NCBI GenBank assembly: GCA_021846025.1
Contig: JAJZDV010000006.1
Span: 1 to 48,518, forward strand
Reading direction: 5' to 3'
Length of the DNA stretch: 48,518 nt
Source of the DNA: Pseudomonadota bacterium
GTDB taxonomy: Bacteria; Pseudomonadota; Gammaproteobacteria; Burkholderiales; Burkholderiaceae_C
Part shown: positions 1-11,141 of the stretch, piece after piece
Position numbering within the stretch: position 1 is the stretch's first letter
Layout of the letters: each line of letters opens with the position of its first letter
Position numbers and translations under genes: made by a program
The notes under the pieces: generated by a model
Database searches by the model: none
Told to the model about the DNA's origin: nothing
Seen by the model: only the letters and a program-made list of their open reading frames with translations

Positions 1-1
1 T

Positions 2-277
2 CGCGAAACGGCGCAGATCGCCGCCATCGCCGGCTGCGACCTGCTCACCGTGTCGCCGGCCCTGCTGGACGCGCTGGCCCAATCGACCGCGCCCATGCCG
101 CGGCAACTCGATCCGGACAACGCCGGCGCCCCCGAGGACGACGCGCCACTGCCGCTGACACGCGCGCAGTTCGACGCCGCGCTCGGCGCCGACCCGATGA
201 GCAGTTCCAAGCTCGCCGAGGGCATCGCGCAATTCAGCGCCGATACCGTCACGCTGCTGGACTTGCTGCAGGCCTGA
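2..277 (+). CDS. tal: Transaldolase, C-terminal part (cut by window edge)
   Basis: Open from base 2 to a TGA at 275-277, giving the last 91 residues of a protein whose start lies outside the window. The stretch AGCDLLTVSPALLDAL is the conserved barrel-closing segment of class I transaldolases, which exchange dihydroxyacetone units between sugar phosphates in the non-oxidative pentose phosphate pathway. The schiff-base lysine and the rest of the barrel are upstream and cannot be checked. It sits 51 bp before rsmE on the same strand. A transaldolase is metabolically consistent with the nearby transketolase and Calvin-cycle genes, but it is outside that operon. Confidence 0.85.
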   Translation, partial: RETAQIAAIAGCDLLTVSPALLDALAQSTAPMPRQLDPDNAGAPEDDAPLPLTRAQFDAALGADPMSSSKLAEGIAQFSADTVTLLDLLQA

Positions 278-328
278 GACTGGCGCACGCGGCCTGCGCG
301 CGCCGCACGCCGCATACGCTCCACACGC

Positions 329-1084
329 ATGGCCCGCCTGCTTCTGCCCGGGCCGCTGTCGGCGGGCATGTTCGATCTGCCACGCGACGTCGTGCGCCAT
401 GTCCAGGCACTGCGCCTGCGTGCCGGCGAGGATCTCACGCTGTTCGACGGCCTCGGTGGCGAGTGGCAAGGCCGCCTGGTCAGCCCGCCACCTGCGGCGC
501 GCGTCGAACTTCTGCGCCATGTTGCGGTGGAACGTGAGCTGCCCTGGCCGGTGCACCTGGCCGTGGCCATGCCGGCCAACGAACGCATGGACTGGCTGGT
601 CGAAAAAGCCACCGAACTCGGCGCGGCACAGGTGCAACCCCTGATGACCGTGCGGTCGGTGCTGCGACTCGACGGCGAGCGCGCCGCACGACGCCGTGCG
701 CACTGGCAGGCCGTGGCACAGGCAGCCTGTGAGCAATGCGGCCGCAACCGCCTGCCGCACATCGCCATGCCCGCGCGCCTCGACGCTTGGCTGGCCGGTC
801 TGCCCGTAGCCATGGGCGACGGCGCCCAGGCGGCGGGGCGTTGCCTGTTGGCGGCGCCCGGCGAAGGCCAGGCCCTGCCCTTCGCTGCATGGGCCGCACG
901 GTTGACCAGCGGCCAGGCCGTGCTGGCACTGAGTGGCCCCGAAGGCGGGCTGAGCCCGGATGAAATCGTCTGGGCGCAGAGCGCGGGTTTTGTCGCCGTC
1001 AGCCTCGGGCCACGGGTTTTGCGCGCCGAAACCGCGCCACTGGCGCTGCTGGCGATGCTGGGGGCACAAGCTCCGCCGCACTGA
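329..1084 (+). CDS. rsmE: 16S rRNA (uracil-1498-N3)-methyltransferase RsmE
   Basis: The 251-residue protein has the usual family length. An N-terminal PUA-like RNA-binding part (about residues 1-70, with the HVQALRLRAGED stretch) is followed by a SPOUT methyltransferase domain. The SPOUT signatures are ERMDWLVEKATELGA in the middle, ALSGPEGGLSP near residue 202, and the C-terminal knot SLGPRVLRAETAPLA that forms the SAM pocket. RsmE methylates U1498 of 16S rRNA in assembled 30S subunits. The last 86 bases overlap the 3' end of the convergent cbbR reading frame, and no hairpin terminator is visible between the two genes. Confidence 0.93.
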   Translation: MARLLLPGPLSAGMFDLPRDVVRHVQALRLRAGEDLTLFDGLGGEWQGRLVSPPPAARVELLRHVAVERELPWPVHLAVAMPANERMDWLVEKATELGAAQVQPLMTVRSVLRLDGERAARRRAHWQAVAQAACEQCGRNRLPHIAMPARLDAWLAGLPVAMGDGAQAAGRCLLAAPGEGQALPFAAWAARLTSGQAVLALSGPEGGLSPDEIVWAQSAGFVAVSLGPRVLRAETAPLALLAMLGAQAPPH

Positions 1085-2096
1085 CGGCCGGTGGCGCTTG
1101 TGCAGACGGCACGGCAGCGGTCGGCGCCCTCCCGGGCAAGGCCAGATCGGCCTGCACAGCCTGCGATCCCTGCGGCTGCATGCTGCCGAACTCGCGCGCG
1201 AGGTAAGCCTCGCCATGCTCCAGCACGAAATAGCGAAAGGCCTCGGCCGAAGGCGAGAGCATCTTGCTCGAGGTGTTGACCACATGCCAGCGCCGCACCA
1301 GCGGCAAACCCTCCAGATCGGGCACACCGATCATGCTGGTGCGCAATTCCATGCCGATGCTGTGCAGCGACAGAAAGCTGATGCCCATACCCGACATCAC
1401 CGCCTGCTTGATGGTCTCGTTGCTCGCCAGTTCCATCTCCGTGCGAACCTCCACGCGGTATTCGCGCAGGTATTCCTCCATCGCCGTGCGCGTTCCCGAG
1501 CCGCTTTCGCGAATGATGAAGCCATAGTTGGCCAGCGTGCTGGCCGGGCTCTGTTCACCGAACATCAGTGGATGGTCGGGAGCACAGACGATGCCCAGCG
1601 GGTGCGCCGCAAACGGCTCGGCCCGGGTTGCGATTTCGCGTGGCGGCCGACCCATGATGGCCAGGTCCAGGTCGTTGCGCTGCATCTGCGCCACCAACTG
1701 TTCGCGATTGCCCACCACCAGCCGCGCCTCGATGTGCGGATGCTCCTCCCGGAACAGCTTGAGCAGGCGCGGCACGAAATACTTCGCCGTGCTGACCATG
1801 CCGATGGTCAGTCGCCCCGACTCCAGCCCGCGGAACCGGGCCAGCGCATCCTCCGCGTCCTTGAGGGTTGACAGCATGCGCCGCGCGTACACCAGCAGGT
1901 ATTCTCCGGTCATGGTGAGGCTGACGGATTTGCCGTTGCGCTCGAACAGCGGCAGGCCCACCTGCAGTTCCAGATCACGGATCTGCATGGAAATGGCCGG
2001 TGGCGTCAGGTGCAGATCTTTTGCCGCCTTGCCGAAATTGAGGTGGCGGGCCGCGGCCACGAACACGCGCAACTGGCGCAGGGTGATGTTTTTCAT
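999..2096 (-). CDS. cbbR: LysR-type regulator of the Calvin cycle operon, CbbR
   Basis: A LysR-family protein with an N-terminal winged helix-turn-helix (ITLRQLRVF through LPLFERNGKSVSLT) and a type 2 periplasmic-binding-like effector domain. It is divergent from the Calvin-cycle operon, the standard place for CbbR, which activates cbb genes in response to Calvin-cycle metabolites. I start at the ATG at 2094-2096, preceded by AGGA 6 nt upstream; a TTG at 2120 would add eight residues but has no ribosome site. At 365 residues it is longer than most CbbR proteins (about 300-330). The extra C-terminal stretch of about 60 residues is Ala/Pro-rich, and its last part is antisense to rsmE, so it may be a recent read-through extension. 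Confidence 0.9.
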   Translation of the reverse strand: MKNITLRQLRVFVAAARHLNFGKAAKDLHLTPPAISMQIRDLELQVGLPLFERNGKSVSLTMTGEYLLVYARRMLSTLKDAEDALARFRGLESGRLTIGMVSTAKYFVPRLLKLFREEHPHIEARLVVGNREQLVAQMQRNDLDLAIMGRPPREIATRAEPFAAHPLGIVCAPDHPLMFGEQSPASTLANYGFIIRESGSGTRTAMEEYLREYRVEVRTEMELASNETIKQAVMSGMGISFLSLHSIGMELRTSMIGVPDLEGLPLVRRWHVVNTSSKMLSPSAEAFRYFVLEHGEAYLAREFGSMQPQGSQAVQADLALPGRAPTAAVPSAQAPPAVSAAELVPPASPAAPVARFRRAKPVARG

Positions 2097-2105
2097 CAGA
2101 ATTCC

Positions 2106-2141
2106 TGAATCGAAAATCAAGAAATTGTGAATTTACCTTAA
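2106..2141. promoter_or_regulatory. Candidate CbbR operator: phased TNA triplets
   Basis: Four TNA triplets occur exactly 11 bp apart: TGA at 2106, TCA at 2117, TGA at 2128 and TAA at 2139, each pair separated by N8. This matches the TNA-N7/8-TNA pattern described for CbbR sites. A second pair, TTA at 2133 and TCA at 2143, has N7 spacing. The palindrome AAATT-GTG-AATTT at 2122-2134 lies inside. The site abuts the cbbR ribosome site on one side and overlaps the -35 element of the operon promoter on the other, fitting autoregulation plus activation. The region is AT-rich, which raises the chance rate of such triplets. Confidence 0.55.
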
Positions 2142-2160
2142 GTCATCGTGGGCTTATATT
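2132..2160 (+). promoter_or_regulatory. Predicted sigma70 promoter of the cbb operon
   Basis: TTTACC at 2132-2137 (four of six matches to TTGACA) and TATATT at 2155-2160 (five of six to TATAAT) are separated by exactly 17 bp. Transcription would start near 2167, leaving an untranslated leader of about 470 nt before fbp. The -35 overlaps the candidate CbbR site, as expected for a class of LysR-activated promoters. Confidence 0.55.
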
Positions 2161-2270
2161 TGCCGACATGGCTGTTGCACCCCAAACAGCGGTCATCCGA
2201 GGTCTTCCGGGCAGCGCTCAAAACACGAAGCTGCGCCCGAACCGTTGTGAACGGGCTTAAAGGGCAACCG

Positions 2271-2351
2271 ATGAGCTTTTACCGCAGTCGCAGTGTTCTG
2301 TTCATGCGAGTCTCCGTTAATTTTGACTGCGGGCTTTTTCAAGGGCCCTGA
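2271..2351 (+). CDS. Possible 26-residue leader peptide in the cbb operon leader
   Basis: ATG at 2271, preceded by AAAGGG about 6 nt upstream, opens a frame of 26 codons ending in TGA at 2349-2351. The peptide begins [14 protein letters not shown] and ends in FDCGLFQGP. Its codons run through both arms of the 2282/2332 hairpin and into the 5' arm of the next one, so ribosome position could in principle change which stem forms. I recognise no family. It could equally be a chance frame, and only conservation would decide. Confidence 0.28.
   Translation: MSFYRSRSVLFMRVSVNFDCGLFQGP
2282..2339 (+). promoter_or_regulatory. Terminator-like hairpin in the cbb leader
   Basis: CCGCAGTC at 2282-2289 pairs perfectly with GACTGCGG at 2325-2332 across a 35-nt loop, and is followed within two bases by TTTTT at 2335-2339. 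The layout is that of an intrinsic terminator placed upstream of fbp. The same T run forms the 5' arm of the next hairpin. Confidence 0.4.
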
Positions 2352-2396
2352 ATCCCCGAGCATCTCACGAGGATGCCGCTCAAGGCCTTTGAAAAA
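2335..2396 (+). promoter_or_regulatory. Nested long hairpin in the cbb leader
   Basis: TTTTTCAAGGGCC at 2335-2347 pairs with GGCCTTTGAAAAA at 2384-2396: 13 pairs, one of them G-U in RNA. Inside lies a second stem, GCATC at 2360-2364 with GATGC at 2372-2376 and a 7-nt loop. Because the outer 5' arm uses the U run that would terminate the preceding hairpin, the two structures look mutually competitive, as in attenuators. Confidence 0.45.
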
Positions 2397-2474
2397 ACAG
2401 TTCGGCGCCGGCCGCCATCCGGGACGCCAGCCGTCGGGCGCAGAACGGCAAGCCGACAAGGCAGCGCCTTGCAA

Positions 2475-2544
2475 CCGGAGCAACGATCCAACCGGGCCGA
2501 TTGCTCCGGCCCGGACCCGCACCCTGCCCGGCAACTGGCCGGGC
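2475..2544 (+). promoter_or_regulatory. Two further stems in the cbb leader
   Basis: CCGGAGCAA at 2475-2483 pairs perfectly with TTGCTCCGG at 2501-2509 (17-nt loop). GCCCGGC at 2526-2532 then pairs with GCCGGGC at 2538-2544 (5-nt loop). Neither is followed by a T run. The fbp ribosome site (CTGGAG, about 2625-2630) lies 80 nt downstream and is not directly masked by these stems. High GC content makes the second stem weaker evidence than the first. Confidence 0.35.
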
Positions 2545-2637
2545 CGGGCTTGTCTTGCGGCCTCATGGCTCTGCGGGAAACCGCGGAATCGAACCACGAC
2601 GGGCCCTGCCACCCCGAGACGAACCTGGAGTCCCACC

Positions 2638-3720
2638 ATGCAGCAAGGTCGCACCACGATATCCAAATTCCTCATCGAGCAGCTCCGCGGCGCTGAAGAC
2701 CAGGCCGATCTGGCCGCCTTGCTGATCGACGTCACCGCCGCGGTCAAGGCCATTGCCTCGATGACGGCCAAAGGGGCGCTGGGCGGTTTCCTCGGTTCGC
2801 TGGGCAGCGAGAACGTGCAGGGCGAGGTGCAGAAGAAACTTGACGTGCTGTCGAACGACGCCATGATCCAGTCTTGCGAATGGGGCGGCCTGGTGGCGGG
2901 CATGGCTTCCGAGGAAATGGACGAGCCCTACACCCTGCCCCAGGAGTTCGAGCGCGGCCCCTACATGCTGGTGTTCGATCCGCTCGATGGCTCCTCGAAC
3001 ATCGACGTCAATGTCTCGGTGGGCACGATTTTTTCGGTGCTGCGTCACACCCGGATCGGCGATCCCACCATGGTCGATTACCTCCGCCCAGGGGCGCAGC
3101 AGGTGGCTGCCGGCTACGCCATCTACGGCCCCTCGACCATGATGGTCATCACCGTGGGCAAGGGCACGCACGGCTTCACCCTCGACCGCGAGATCGGCAA
3201 TTTCGTCCTCACCCATCCCAACATCTGGATTCCCGAGGACACCAACGAATACGCCATCAACAGCAGCAACGAGCGCTTCTGGGAGCCTCCGGTGCAGCGC
3301 TATGTGGCCGAGTGCAAGGCGGGCCGGACCGGCGACCGCGGCCGCGACTTCAACACCCGCTGGATCGCCTCCATGGTGGCCGATGTGCACCGCATCCTGA
3401 TGCGCGGCGGCATTTTCATGTACCCCAAGGACGCAAAAGACCCGAACAAGCCCGGACGCCTGCGCTTGATGTACGAGGCCAACCCCATCGGCTTCATCAT
3501 CGAACAGGCTGGCGGCGCTGCCTCCACCGGACGCGAACGCATCCTGGATGTGCAGCCCAGCGCGCTGCACCAGCGTGTGCCCGTGATGCTGGGTTCCAGG
3601 AACGAGATCGAGCGTCTGGAGCGCTACCACCGCGAATACGATTGCGGCGCTGACAAGCCCTTCGCCTCGCCCCTGTTCAAGGACCGCTCGCTGTACAGCA
3701 GCGACGACGTGCGGGTCTGA
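2638..3720 (+). CDS. fbp: Class I fructose-1,6-bisphosphatase
   Basis: First gene of the Calvin operon; hydrolyses fructose 1,6-bisphosphate to fructose 6-phosphate to feed ribulose bisphosphate regeneration. The ATG at 2638 has CTGGAG 7 nt upstream; the frame stays open further upstream, but that part is leader without family similarity. The 360-residue product fits class I enzymes. DPLDGSSN at residues 114-121 carries the metal-binding aspartates, and [14 protein letters not shown] with GGIFMYPKD and [19 protein letters not shown] form the substrate and active-site core. The class and the position before prk make this the cbbF-type copy. A 151-bp gap separates it from prk. Confidence 0.95.
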   Translation: MQQGRTTISKFLIEQLRGAEDQADLAALLIDVTAAVKAIASMTAKGALGGFLGSLGSENVQGEVQKKLDVLSNDAMIQSCEWGGLVAGMASEEMDEPYTLPQEFERGPYMLVFDPLDGSSNIDVNVSVGTIFSVLRHTRIGDPTMVDYLRPGAQQVAAGYAIYGPSTMMVITVGKGTHGFTLDREIGNFVLTHPNIWIPEDTNEYAINSSNERFWEPPVQRYVAECKAGRTGDRGRDFNTRWIASMVADVHRILMRGGIFMYPKDAKDPNKPGRLRLMYEANPIGFIIEQAGGAASTGRERILDVQPSALHQRVPVMLGSRNEIERLERYHREYDCGADKPFASPLFKDRSLYSSDDVRV

Positions 3721-3871
3721 TGCGGCTTGCCGCCATCGGCAGACCCCCTTCGCGCCCCTCGCCTCGGACCGGCCCACACCACAGACCACCGCACCTCGCC
3801 CGCGCCATCGTGCCGTTCGCGCGGGTTGTCCTCCGGCTTTCCACCAATCGTCCTGTCCCCACCCCAACGCC

Positions 3872-4747
3872 ATGTCCGCCAAACACCCCATCATCGCCAT
3901 CACGGGCTCGTCGGGAGCCGGCACCACCACGGTGATGCGCAGCTTCCAGCACATTTTCCGCCGTGAAAAGCTCACCGCGCAGATCGTCGAGGGCGACTCC
4001 TTCCACAAGTTCAACCGGTTGGCGATGCGCGAGGAGATGAAAAACCGGGAGGCCTCCGGCAACCTCAATTTCAGCCACTTCGGGCCCGACGCCAACCTGT
4101 TGAGCGAGCTGGAAGGCTTGTTCAAAAGCTATGGCGCGACCGGCGGCGGCAAGGTGCGAAAATACATCCATGACGCGGCCGAGGCCACCGAGTTCGGGGT
4201 CGAACCGGGCCACTTCACCGATTGGAACGGCATCGCCCAAGGCTCCGACCTGATGTTCTACGAAGGCTTGCACGGCGGCTATGCCGGCGGCACCATCGAC
4301 GTCGCCAAGCAGGTCGATCTGCTGGTCGGCGTGGTGCCCATCATCAACCTGGAGTGGGTGCAAAAGCTGCACCGCGACCAGGTTCAACGCGGTTATTCGC
4401 AGGAAGCCGTGATGGACACCATCCTGCGCCGCATGCCGGACTATGTTTACCACATTACGCCCCAGTTCTCACGCACCCATGTGAACTTCCAGCGCGTGCC
4501 CACGGTGGACACCTCCAACCCGTTCATCGCCAAAGACATCCCGACCCTGGACGAGAGCATGGTGGTGATTCGCTTCGCCGATCCGCACGGCATCGACTTC
4601 CCCTACCTCATCTCCATGCTGCACGACTCCTGGATGACCCGCCCCAACACCCTGGTGGTGCCCGGCGGCAAGATGGGCCTGGCGATGCAGTTGATCTTTA
4701 CCCCCATGATCCTGCGCCTGATGGACATCAAGCGCCGCGCTGGCTGA
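3872..4747 (+). CDS. prk: Phosphoribulokinase
   Basis: Phosphorylates ribulose 5-phosphate to ribulose 1,5-bisphosphate, the RuBisCO substrate, and is diagnostic of the Calvin cycle. The 291-residue length is that of the proteobacterial class I octameric enzyme. The P-loop GSSGAGTTT is at residues 12-20; VEGDSFHKFNR supplies the catalytic aspartate region; FYEGLHGGY and the IDVAKQVDLLVGVVPIINLEWVQK block are typical of PRK. The start ATG follows the 151-bp spacer after fbp. The 9-bp distance to the first possible tkt ATG argues for co-transcription. The presence of prk implies RuBisCO genes elsewhere in the genome. Confidence 0.97.
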   Translation: MSAKHPIIAITGSSGAGTTTVMRSFQHIFRREKLTAQIVEGDSFHKFNRLAMREEMKNREASGNLNFSHFGPDANLLSELEGLFKSYGATGGGKVRKYIHDAAEATEFGVEPGHFTDWNGIAQGSDLMFYEGLHGGYAGGTIDVAKQVDLLVGVVPIINLEWVQKLHRDQVQRGYSQEAVMDTILRRMPDYVYHITPQFSRTHVNFQRVPTVDTSNPFIAKDIPTLDESMVVIRFADPHGIDFPYLISMLHDSWMTRPNTLVVPGGKMGLAMQLIFTPMILRLMDIKRRAG

Positions 4748-4786
4748 TACGCCAGCATGCCCAACGTCCCCTTCGCGAGAACGCCC

Positions 4787-6877
4787 ATGAACGCACACAA
4801 CGAACTCTTCCCCGTCATCGACCCGACCCAGCGCCGCCGCCTGGCCAACGCCATCCGCTTCCTTGCCATCGACGGCGTCGAGGCGGCCACGTGCGGCCAC
4901 CCTGGCGCCCCCATGGGCATGGCCGACATCGCCGAAGTGCTGTGGCGCAACCACATGCACCACAACCCGGCCAACCCGCACTGGCCCGACCGCGACCGCT
5001 TCGTGCTGTCCAACGGTCACGGCTCGATGCTGATCTATGCCTTGCTGCATCTCACCGGCTACGACTTGCCCATCGACGAACTCAAGCGCTTTCGCCGGCT
5101 CCACAGCAAGACCCCGGGCCATCCCGAAGTCGGCTACACCCCCGGCGTGGAAACCACCACCGGGCCGCTGGGCCAGGGTCTGGCCAATGCCGTGGGCATG
5201 GCCTTGGCCGAGCAGATGCTGGGGCGCAAGTTCAACCAGCCGGGACATGCGATCGTCAACCACCACACCTATGTGTTCCTGGGTGACGGCTGCCTGATGG
5301 AGGGCATCAGCCACGAGGTGTGCTCGCTCGCCGGCACGCTCAAGCTGAACAAGCTCATCGCCTATTACGACGACAACGGCATCTCCATCGACGGCCATGT
5401 CGAGCACTGGTTCACCGACAACACCGCGCTGCGTTTCCAGGCCTATGGCTGGAACGTCATCGGCCCGATCGACGGCCACGACCCGCTGGCCGTGGAGCGC
5501 GCCACGGCCGAGGCCAAGACCTGCGGCGACAAGCCCACCCTCATCATCTGCCGCACCACCATCGGCTGGGGCTCGCCCAACAAGGCGGGCTCGCACGACG
5601 CGCACGGCTCCGCCCTCGGCGCCAGCGAGGCCGAAGCCACGCGCCGGGCGCTGGGCTGGGAGCACGGGCCGTTCGAGATTCCGCAGGACATCTACGACGC
5701 CTGGAACGCCAAGAGCCACGGCGCCAAGCTGGAGGCCGACTGGAACCAGCGCTTCGCCGCCTACGAGCAAGCCCATCCGTCCCTTGCTGCCGAATACAGG
5801 CGCCGCATGGCCGGCGACCTGCCCGCCAACTGGGGCGAGACCGTGAAGGCCCTCTACGCCAGGGCCCGTGCCGTCACCGCGCCCACCGCCACGCGCAAGT
5901 CGTCGCAGATCGCGCTCGAAACCCTGGTTCCCGCATTGCCCGGCCTGTTCGGCGGCTCGGCCGACCTCACCGGCTCGAACCTCACCGCGGTGAAAGACTC
6001 CAGGCCCTGGGCCCATGCCAAGGGCAACGACGTGGTGAACTACCTGTCGTATGGCGTGCGCGAATTCGGCATGACGGCGATGATGAACGGCATGGCGCTG
6101 CACATGGGCTTTCTGCCCTACGGCGGCACCTTCCTGATGTTCTCCGACTATTCCCGCAACGCCGTGCGCATGAGCGCGCTGATGAAGCAGCGCGTGGTGC
6201 ATGTGTTCTCGCACGACTCCATCGGCCTGGGCGAAGACGGACCCACCCACCAGGCGGTGGAGCAGGCGCCGAGTCTGCGCCTGATTCCGAACCTCGATGT
6301 CTGGCGCCCGGGCGACGTGCTCGAAACCGCCGTGGCCTGGAGATGCGCCGTCGAGCGCATGACCGGACCGAGCGCCTTGCTGCTGTCGCGCCAGAATGTG
6401 GTGTCGAGCCCGCACCCCGAAGGCGCCGAGGCCCACATCGCGCGTGGCGGTTACGTCCTGGCCGAAGCCTGCGGCAAGCCGCAAGTGGTGCTGATCGGCA
6501 CCGGCTCGGAGGTGGAAATCGCGCTCAAGGCGCAAAAGCTGCTGGAGGCTGCGGGCGTGGCCGCGCGCGTGGTCTCCATGCCCTGCACCGCGGCCTTCGA
6601 CCGCCAGGACGAGGCCTACCGCAACACCGTGCTGCCGCTGTTCGTGCCGCGGGTTGCGGTGGAGGCGGCGCAGCCCGATTTCTGGCGCAAGTACGTCGGC
6701 CTGTCCGGCGGCGTGGTCGGCATCGCCACCTTCGGCGAATCGGCCCCGGCGCCCGATCTGTACAAGCTCTTCAAGATCACCCCCGAGCACACCGCCGACG
6801 TGGCCCAGGCCGTGCTGCGCATGCACGCCGCACGGCACGAGTCGGAAGACGGCAATGTCGTGCGGTCGATGAACTGA
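4787..6877 (+). CDS. tkt: Transketolase
   Basis: Thiamine-diphosphate enzyme moving two-carbon units between sugar phosphates in the Calvin and pentose phosphate pathways. The N-terminal pyrophosphate domain shows [18 protein letters not shown] and [15 protein letters not shown] (the ThDP/Mg motif GDG...). The pyrimidine domain carries [22 protein letters not shown], and [18 protein letters not shown] is the substrate-phosphate region. I start at ATG 4787 (696 residues), which has a weak GAGA upstream. An in-frame ATG at 4757 would add ten residues not typical of the family and lacks a ribosome site. It lies between prk and gph, as in other cbb operons (cbbT). Confidence 0.95.
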   Translation: MNAHNELFPVIDPTQRRRLANAIRFLAIDGVEAATCGHPGAPMGMADIAEVLWRNHMHHNPANPHWPDRDRFVLSNGHGSMLIYALLHLTGYDLPIDELKRFRRLHSKTPGHPEVGYTPGVETTTGPLGQGLANAVGMALAEQMLGRKFNQPGHAIVNHHTYVFLGDGCLMEGISHEVCSLAGTLKLNKLIAYYDDNGISIDGHVEHWFTDNTALRFQAYGWNVIGPIDGHDPLAVERATAEAKTCGDKPTLIICRTTIGWGSPNKAGSHDAHGSALGASEAEATRRALGWEHGPFEIPQDIYDAWNAKSHGAKLEADWNQRFAAYEQAHPSLAAEYRRRMAGDLPANWGETVKALYARARAVTAPTATRKSSQIALETLVPALPGLFGGSADLTGSNLTAVKDSRPWAHAKGNDVVNYLSYGVREFGMTAMMNGMALHMGFLPYGGTFLMFSDYSRNAVRMSALMKQRVVHVFSHDSIGLGEDGPTHQAVEQAPSLRLIPNLDVWRPGDVLETAVAWRCAVERMTGPSALLLSRQNVVSSPHPEGAEAHIARGGYVLAEACGKPQVVLIGTGSEVEIALKAQKLLEAAGVAARVVSMPCTAAFDRQDEAYRNTVLPLFVPRVAVEAAQPDFWRKYVGLSGGVVGIATFGESAPAPDLYKLFKITPEHTADVAQAVLRMHAARHESEDGNVVRSMN

Positions 6878-8692
<1,815 letters not shown>

Positions 8693-8729
8693 CCTGCGGC
8701 GGCCTTCACGACTCCCGGGAAGCAGTTCC

Positions 8730-9935
8730 ATGCACATTCTGACCTTTGAAGAAGTCTGCAAACGCGGCCTCGCCCAGGACAAGCGCGTGTTCATTCGCGC
8801 CGACCTGAATGTGCCGCTGAACGACCGTGGCGACATCACCGAAGACACCCGCGTGCGCGCGTCCGTGCCCGCCATCCGCATGGCGCTGAACGCCGGCGCC
8901 GCCGTGATGGTCACCTCCCACCTGGGGCGCCCGACCGAAGGCGAGTTCAAACCCGGGGACTCGCTCGCCCCGGTGGCCAGGCGCCTGTCCGAACTGCTGG
9001 GCCGCCCCGTCCCCCTGGTGCGGAACTGGGTGGACGGCGGCTTCGAGTTGCGCCCCGGCGACGTGGTGCTGTTGGAGAACTGCCGCCTGAACAAGGGCGA
9101 GAAGCAGAACGACGACATCCTGGCGCAAACAATGGCCAAACTCGCCGACATCTTCGTGCACGACGCTTTCGGCACGGCGCACCGCGCCGAGGCAACGACC
9201 CACGGCATCGCCAAGTACACCGCCATCGCCTGCGCCGGGCCGCTGCTCGCGGCCGAGATCGACGCCATCAACCGTGCGCTGGCCGATCCGGCGCGGCCGC
9301 TGCTGGCCATCGTCGCCGGCTCCAAGGTGTCCACCAAGCTCACCATCCTGCAAAGCCTGGCCGACAAGGTCGACGGGCTCATCGTCGGCGGCGGCATTGC
9401 CAACACCTTCATGCTGGCCTGCGGGTTGCCCATCGGCAAGAGCCTGGCCGAACCCAGCCTCCTCGACGCCGCCCGCCTGGTGATGGACAAGATGAGGGCG
9501 CGCGGCGCCGAAGTGCCCATTCCCGAGGATGTGGTCGTGGCCCGGGAGTTCAGTGCCACGGCCGTGGCCACGGTGAAAGCCGCCAGGGACGTGGCCGCTG
9601 ACGATCTGATCCTCGACATCGGCCCCAAGACCGCGGCCCGACTGGCCGCCAAGCTCAAGGCTGCAGGCACCGTCGTCTGGAACGGCCCGGTGGGCGTGTT
9701 CGAGTTCGACGCCTTCGCCAACGGCACCAGGACCCTGGCCACGGCCATCGCCGAAGGCAAGGGCTACTCCATCGCCGGCGGTGGCGACACCCTGGCGGCG
9801 ATCGCCAAGTACGGCATCACCGACAAAATCGGCTACATCTCCACCGGCGGGGGCGCATTCCTCGAAGTGTTGGAGGGCAAGACCCTGCCGGCCTTTGAAA
9901 TCCTGCAGCAGCGCTCACGCACCCCCTTGTCCTGA
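8730..9935 (+). CDS. pgk: Phosphoglycerate kinase
   Basis: Transfers phosphate between ATP and 3-phosphoglycerate, the first reductive-phase step after CO2 fixation. At 401 residues it is full length. The N-domain begins with [20 protein letters not shown] and [13 protein letters not shown] are substrate-binding segments; the C-domain has AGSKVSTKL and the nucleotide site [10 protein letters not shown]. The ATG at 8730 has GGGA upstream; the frame extends earlier, but only over the gap 3' end. No pyruvate kinase gene lies between pgk and fba in this operon. Confidence 0.95.
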   Translation: MHILTFEEVCKRGLAQDKRVFIRADLNVPLNDRGDITEDTRVRASVPAIRMALNAGAAVMVTSHLGRPTEGEFKPGDSLAPVARRLSELLGRPVPLVRNWVDGGFELRPGDVVLLENCRLNKGEKQNDDILAQTMAKLADIFVHDAFGTAHRAEATTHGIAKYTAIACAGPLLAAEIDAINRALADPARPLLAIVAGSKVSTKLTILQSLADKVDGLIVGGGIANTFMLACGLPIGKSLAEPSLLDAARLVMDKMRARGAEVPIPEDVVVAREFSATAVATVKAARDVAADDLILDIGPKTAARLAAKLKAAGTVVWNGPVGVFEFDAFANGTRTLATAIAEGKGYSIAGGGDTLAAIAKYGITDKIGYISTGGGAFLEVLEGKTLPAFEILQQRSRTPLS

Positions 9936-9982
9936 ATCCGCTGTCACGACCCCCGTCCCTTTTTCCATCCCCGGAGTCCGTC

Positions 9983-11047
9983 ATGGCCCTCATTTCCCTG
10001 CGTCAATTGCTCGACCACGCCGCCGAGCATTCCTACGGCGTCCCCGCCTTCAACGTCAATAACCTCGAACAGGTGCGCGCCATCATGGAGGCTGCCGACG
10101 AGACCGACGCGCCGGTCATCCTGCAGGCCTCCGCCGGTGCCCGCAAGTATGCCGGGGCACACTTCCTGCGCCACCTCATCGAGGCCGCGGTGCAGGAGTG
10201 GCCGCACATTCCGGTGGTCATGCACCAGGATCACGGCACCAGCCCCGGCGTGTGCCAGCGCTCCATCCAGCTCGGCTTCTCGTCGGTGATGATGGACGGC
10301 TCGCTGGGCACGGACGGCAAGACGCCGACGACCTACGCCTACAACGTCGAAGTCACCCGCCGCACGGTGGACATGTCGCACGCTTGCGGCGTCTCGGTCG
10401 AAGGCGAGCTGGGCTGCCTGGGTTCCCTGGAAACCGGCACCGCCGGCGAGGAAGACGGCATCGGCGCCGAAGGCACGCTGGACCACAGCCAGCTCCTGAC
10501 CGACCCCGAAGAGGCCGCCGACTTTGTGAAAAACACCCATGTGGACGCGCTGGCCATCGCCATCGGCACCAGCCATGGCGCCTACAAATTCACCCGCCCG
10601 CCCACCGGCGACATCCTCGCCATCGGCCGCATCAAGGACATCCACGCCCGCATCCCCAACACCCATCTGGTGATGCACGGCTCGTCCTCCGTGCCGCAGG
10701 AGTGGCTCAAGATCATCAACACCTACGGCGGCGACATGGGCGAGACCTATGGCGTGCCGGTGGAAGAAATCGTCGAGGGCATCAAGCACGGCGTGCGCAA
10801 GGTCAACATCGACACCGACCTGCGCATGGCCTCCACCGGCGCCACGCGCAAGTTCCTGGCCGAGCACCCGAAGGAGTTCGATCCGCGCAAATTCCTCATC
10901 GCCTCGACCAAGGCCATGAAAGACATCTGCAAGGCGCGCTACGAAGCCTTCGGCACCGCAGGCAACGCCTCGAAGATCAAGCCGATCAACCTCGACGACA
11001 TGGTCCGTCGCTACGAGAAAGGCCTGCTCGATCCCAAGATCCACTGA
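9983..11047 (+). CDS. fba: Class II fructose-bisphosphate aldolase
   Basis: Zinc-dependent aldolase (CbbA type) that condenses dihydroxyacetone phosphate with glyceraldehyde 3-phosphate, and in Calvin operons usually also makes sedoheptulose bisphosphate. The 354-residue length and motifs fit: [10 protein letters not shown] has the zinc histidine, [13 protein letters not shown] the second metal/acid residues, [11 protein letters not shown] the phosphate area, [11 protein letters not shown] another zinc-site segment, and [13 protein letters not shown] the C-terminal phosphate loop. Start follows CCGGAG. Last gene of the operon, directly followed by a clear terminator. Confidence 0.95.
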   Translation: MALISLRQLLDHAAEHSYGVPAFNVNNLEQVRAIMEAADETDAPVILQASAGARKYAGAHFLRHLIEAAVQEWPHIPVVMHQDHGTSPGVCQRSIQLGFSSVMMDGSLGTDGKTPTTYAYNVEVTRRTVDMSHACGVSVEGELGCLGSLETGTAGEEDGIGAEGTLDHSQLLTDPEEAADFVKNTHVDALAIAIGTSHGAYKFTRPPTGDILAIGRIKDIHARIPNTHLVMHGSSSVPQEWLKIINTYGGDMGETYGVPVEEIVEGIKHGVRKVNIDTDLRMASTGATRKFLAEHPKEFDPRKFLIASTKAMKDICKARYEAFGTAGNASKIKPINLDDMVRRYEKGLLDPKIH

Positions 11048-11071
11048 GCCCCTCTCCACCCGCATGACCCA

Positions 11072-11093
11072 CCCCGGCTGATGCCGGGGTTTT
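11072..11093 (+). terminator. Rho-independent terminator of the cbb operon
   Basis: CCCCGGC (11072-11078) and GCCGGGG (11083-11089) form a perfect 7-bp GC stem with loop TGAT, followed directly by TTTT. It lies 25 bp after the fba stop and separates the Calvin operon from the redoxin gene. Confidence 0.85.
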
Positions 11094-11141
11094 CGCCTGG
11101 ATTGGTCTCGCTCTGATCCCCATACGCACAGGAACTTGCCC

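Noticed and set aside
2293-2637. N-terminal extension of fbp by 115 codons
   Set aside because: The frame is open but has no FBPase similarity, contains the structured leader, and a good ribosome site precedes ATG 2638.
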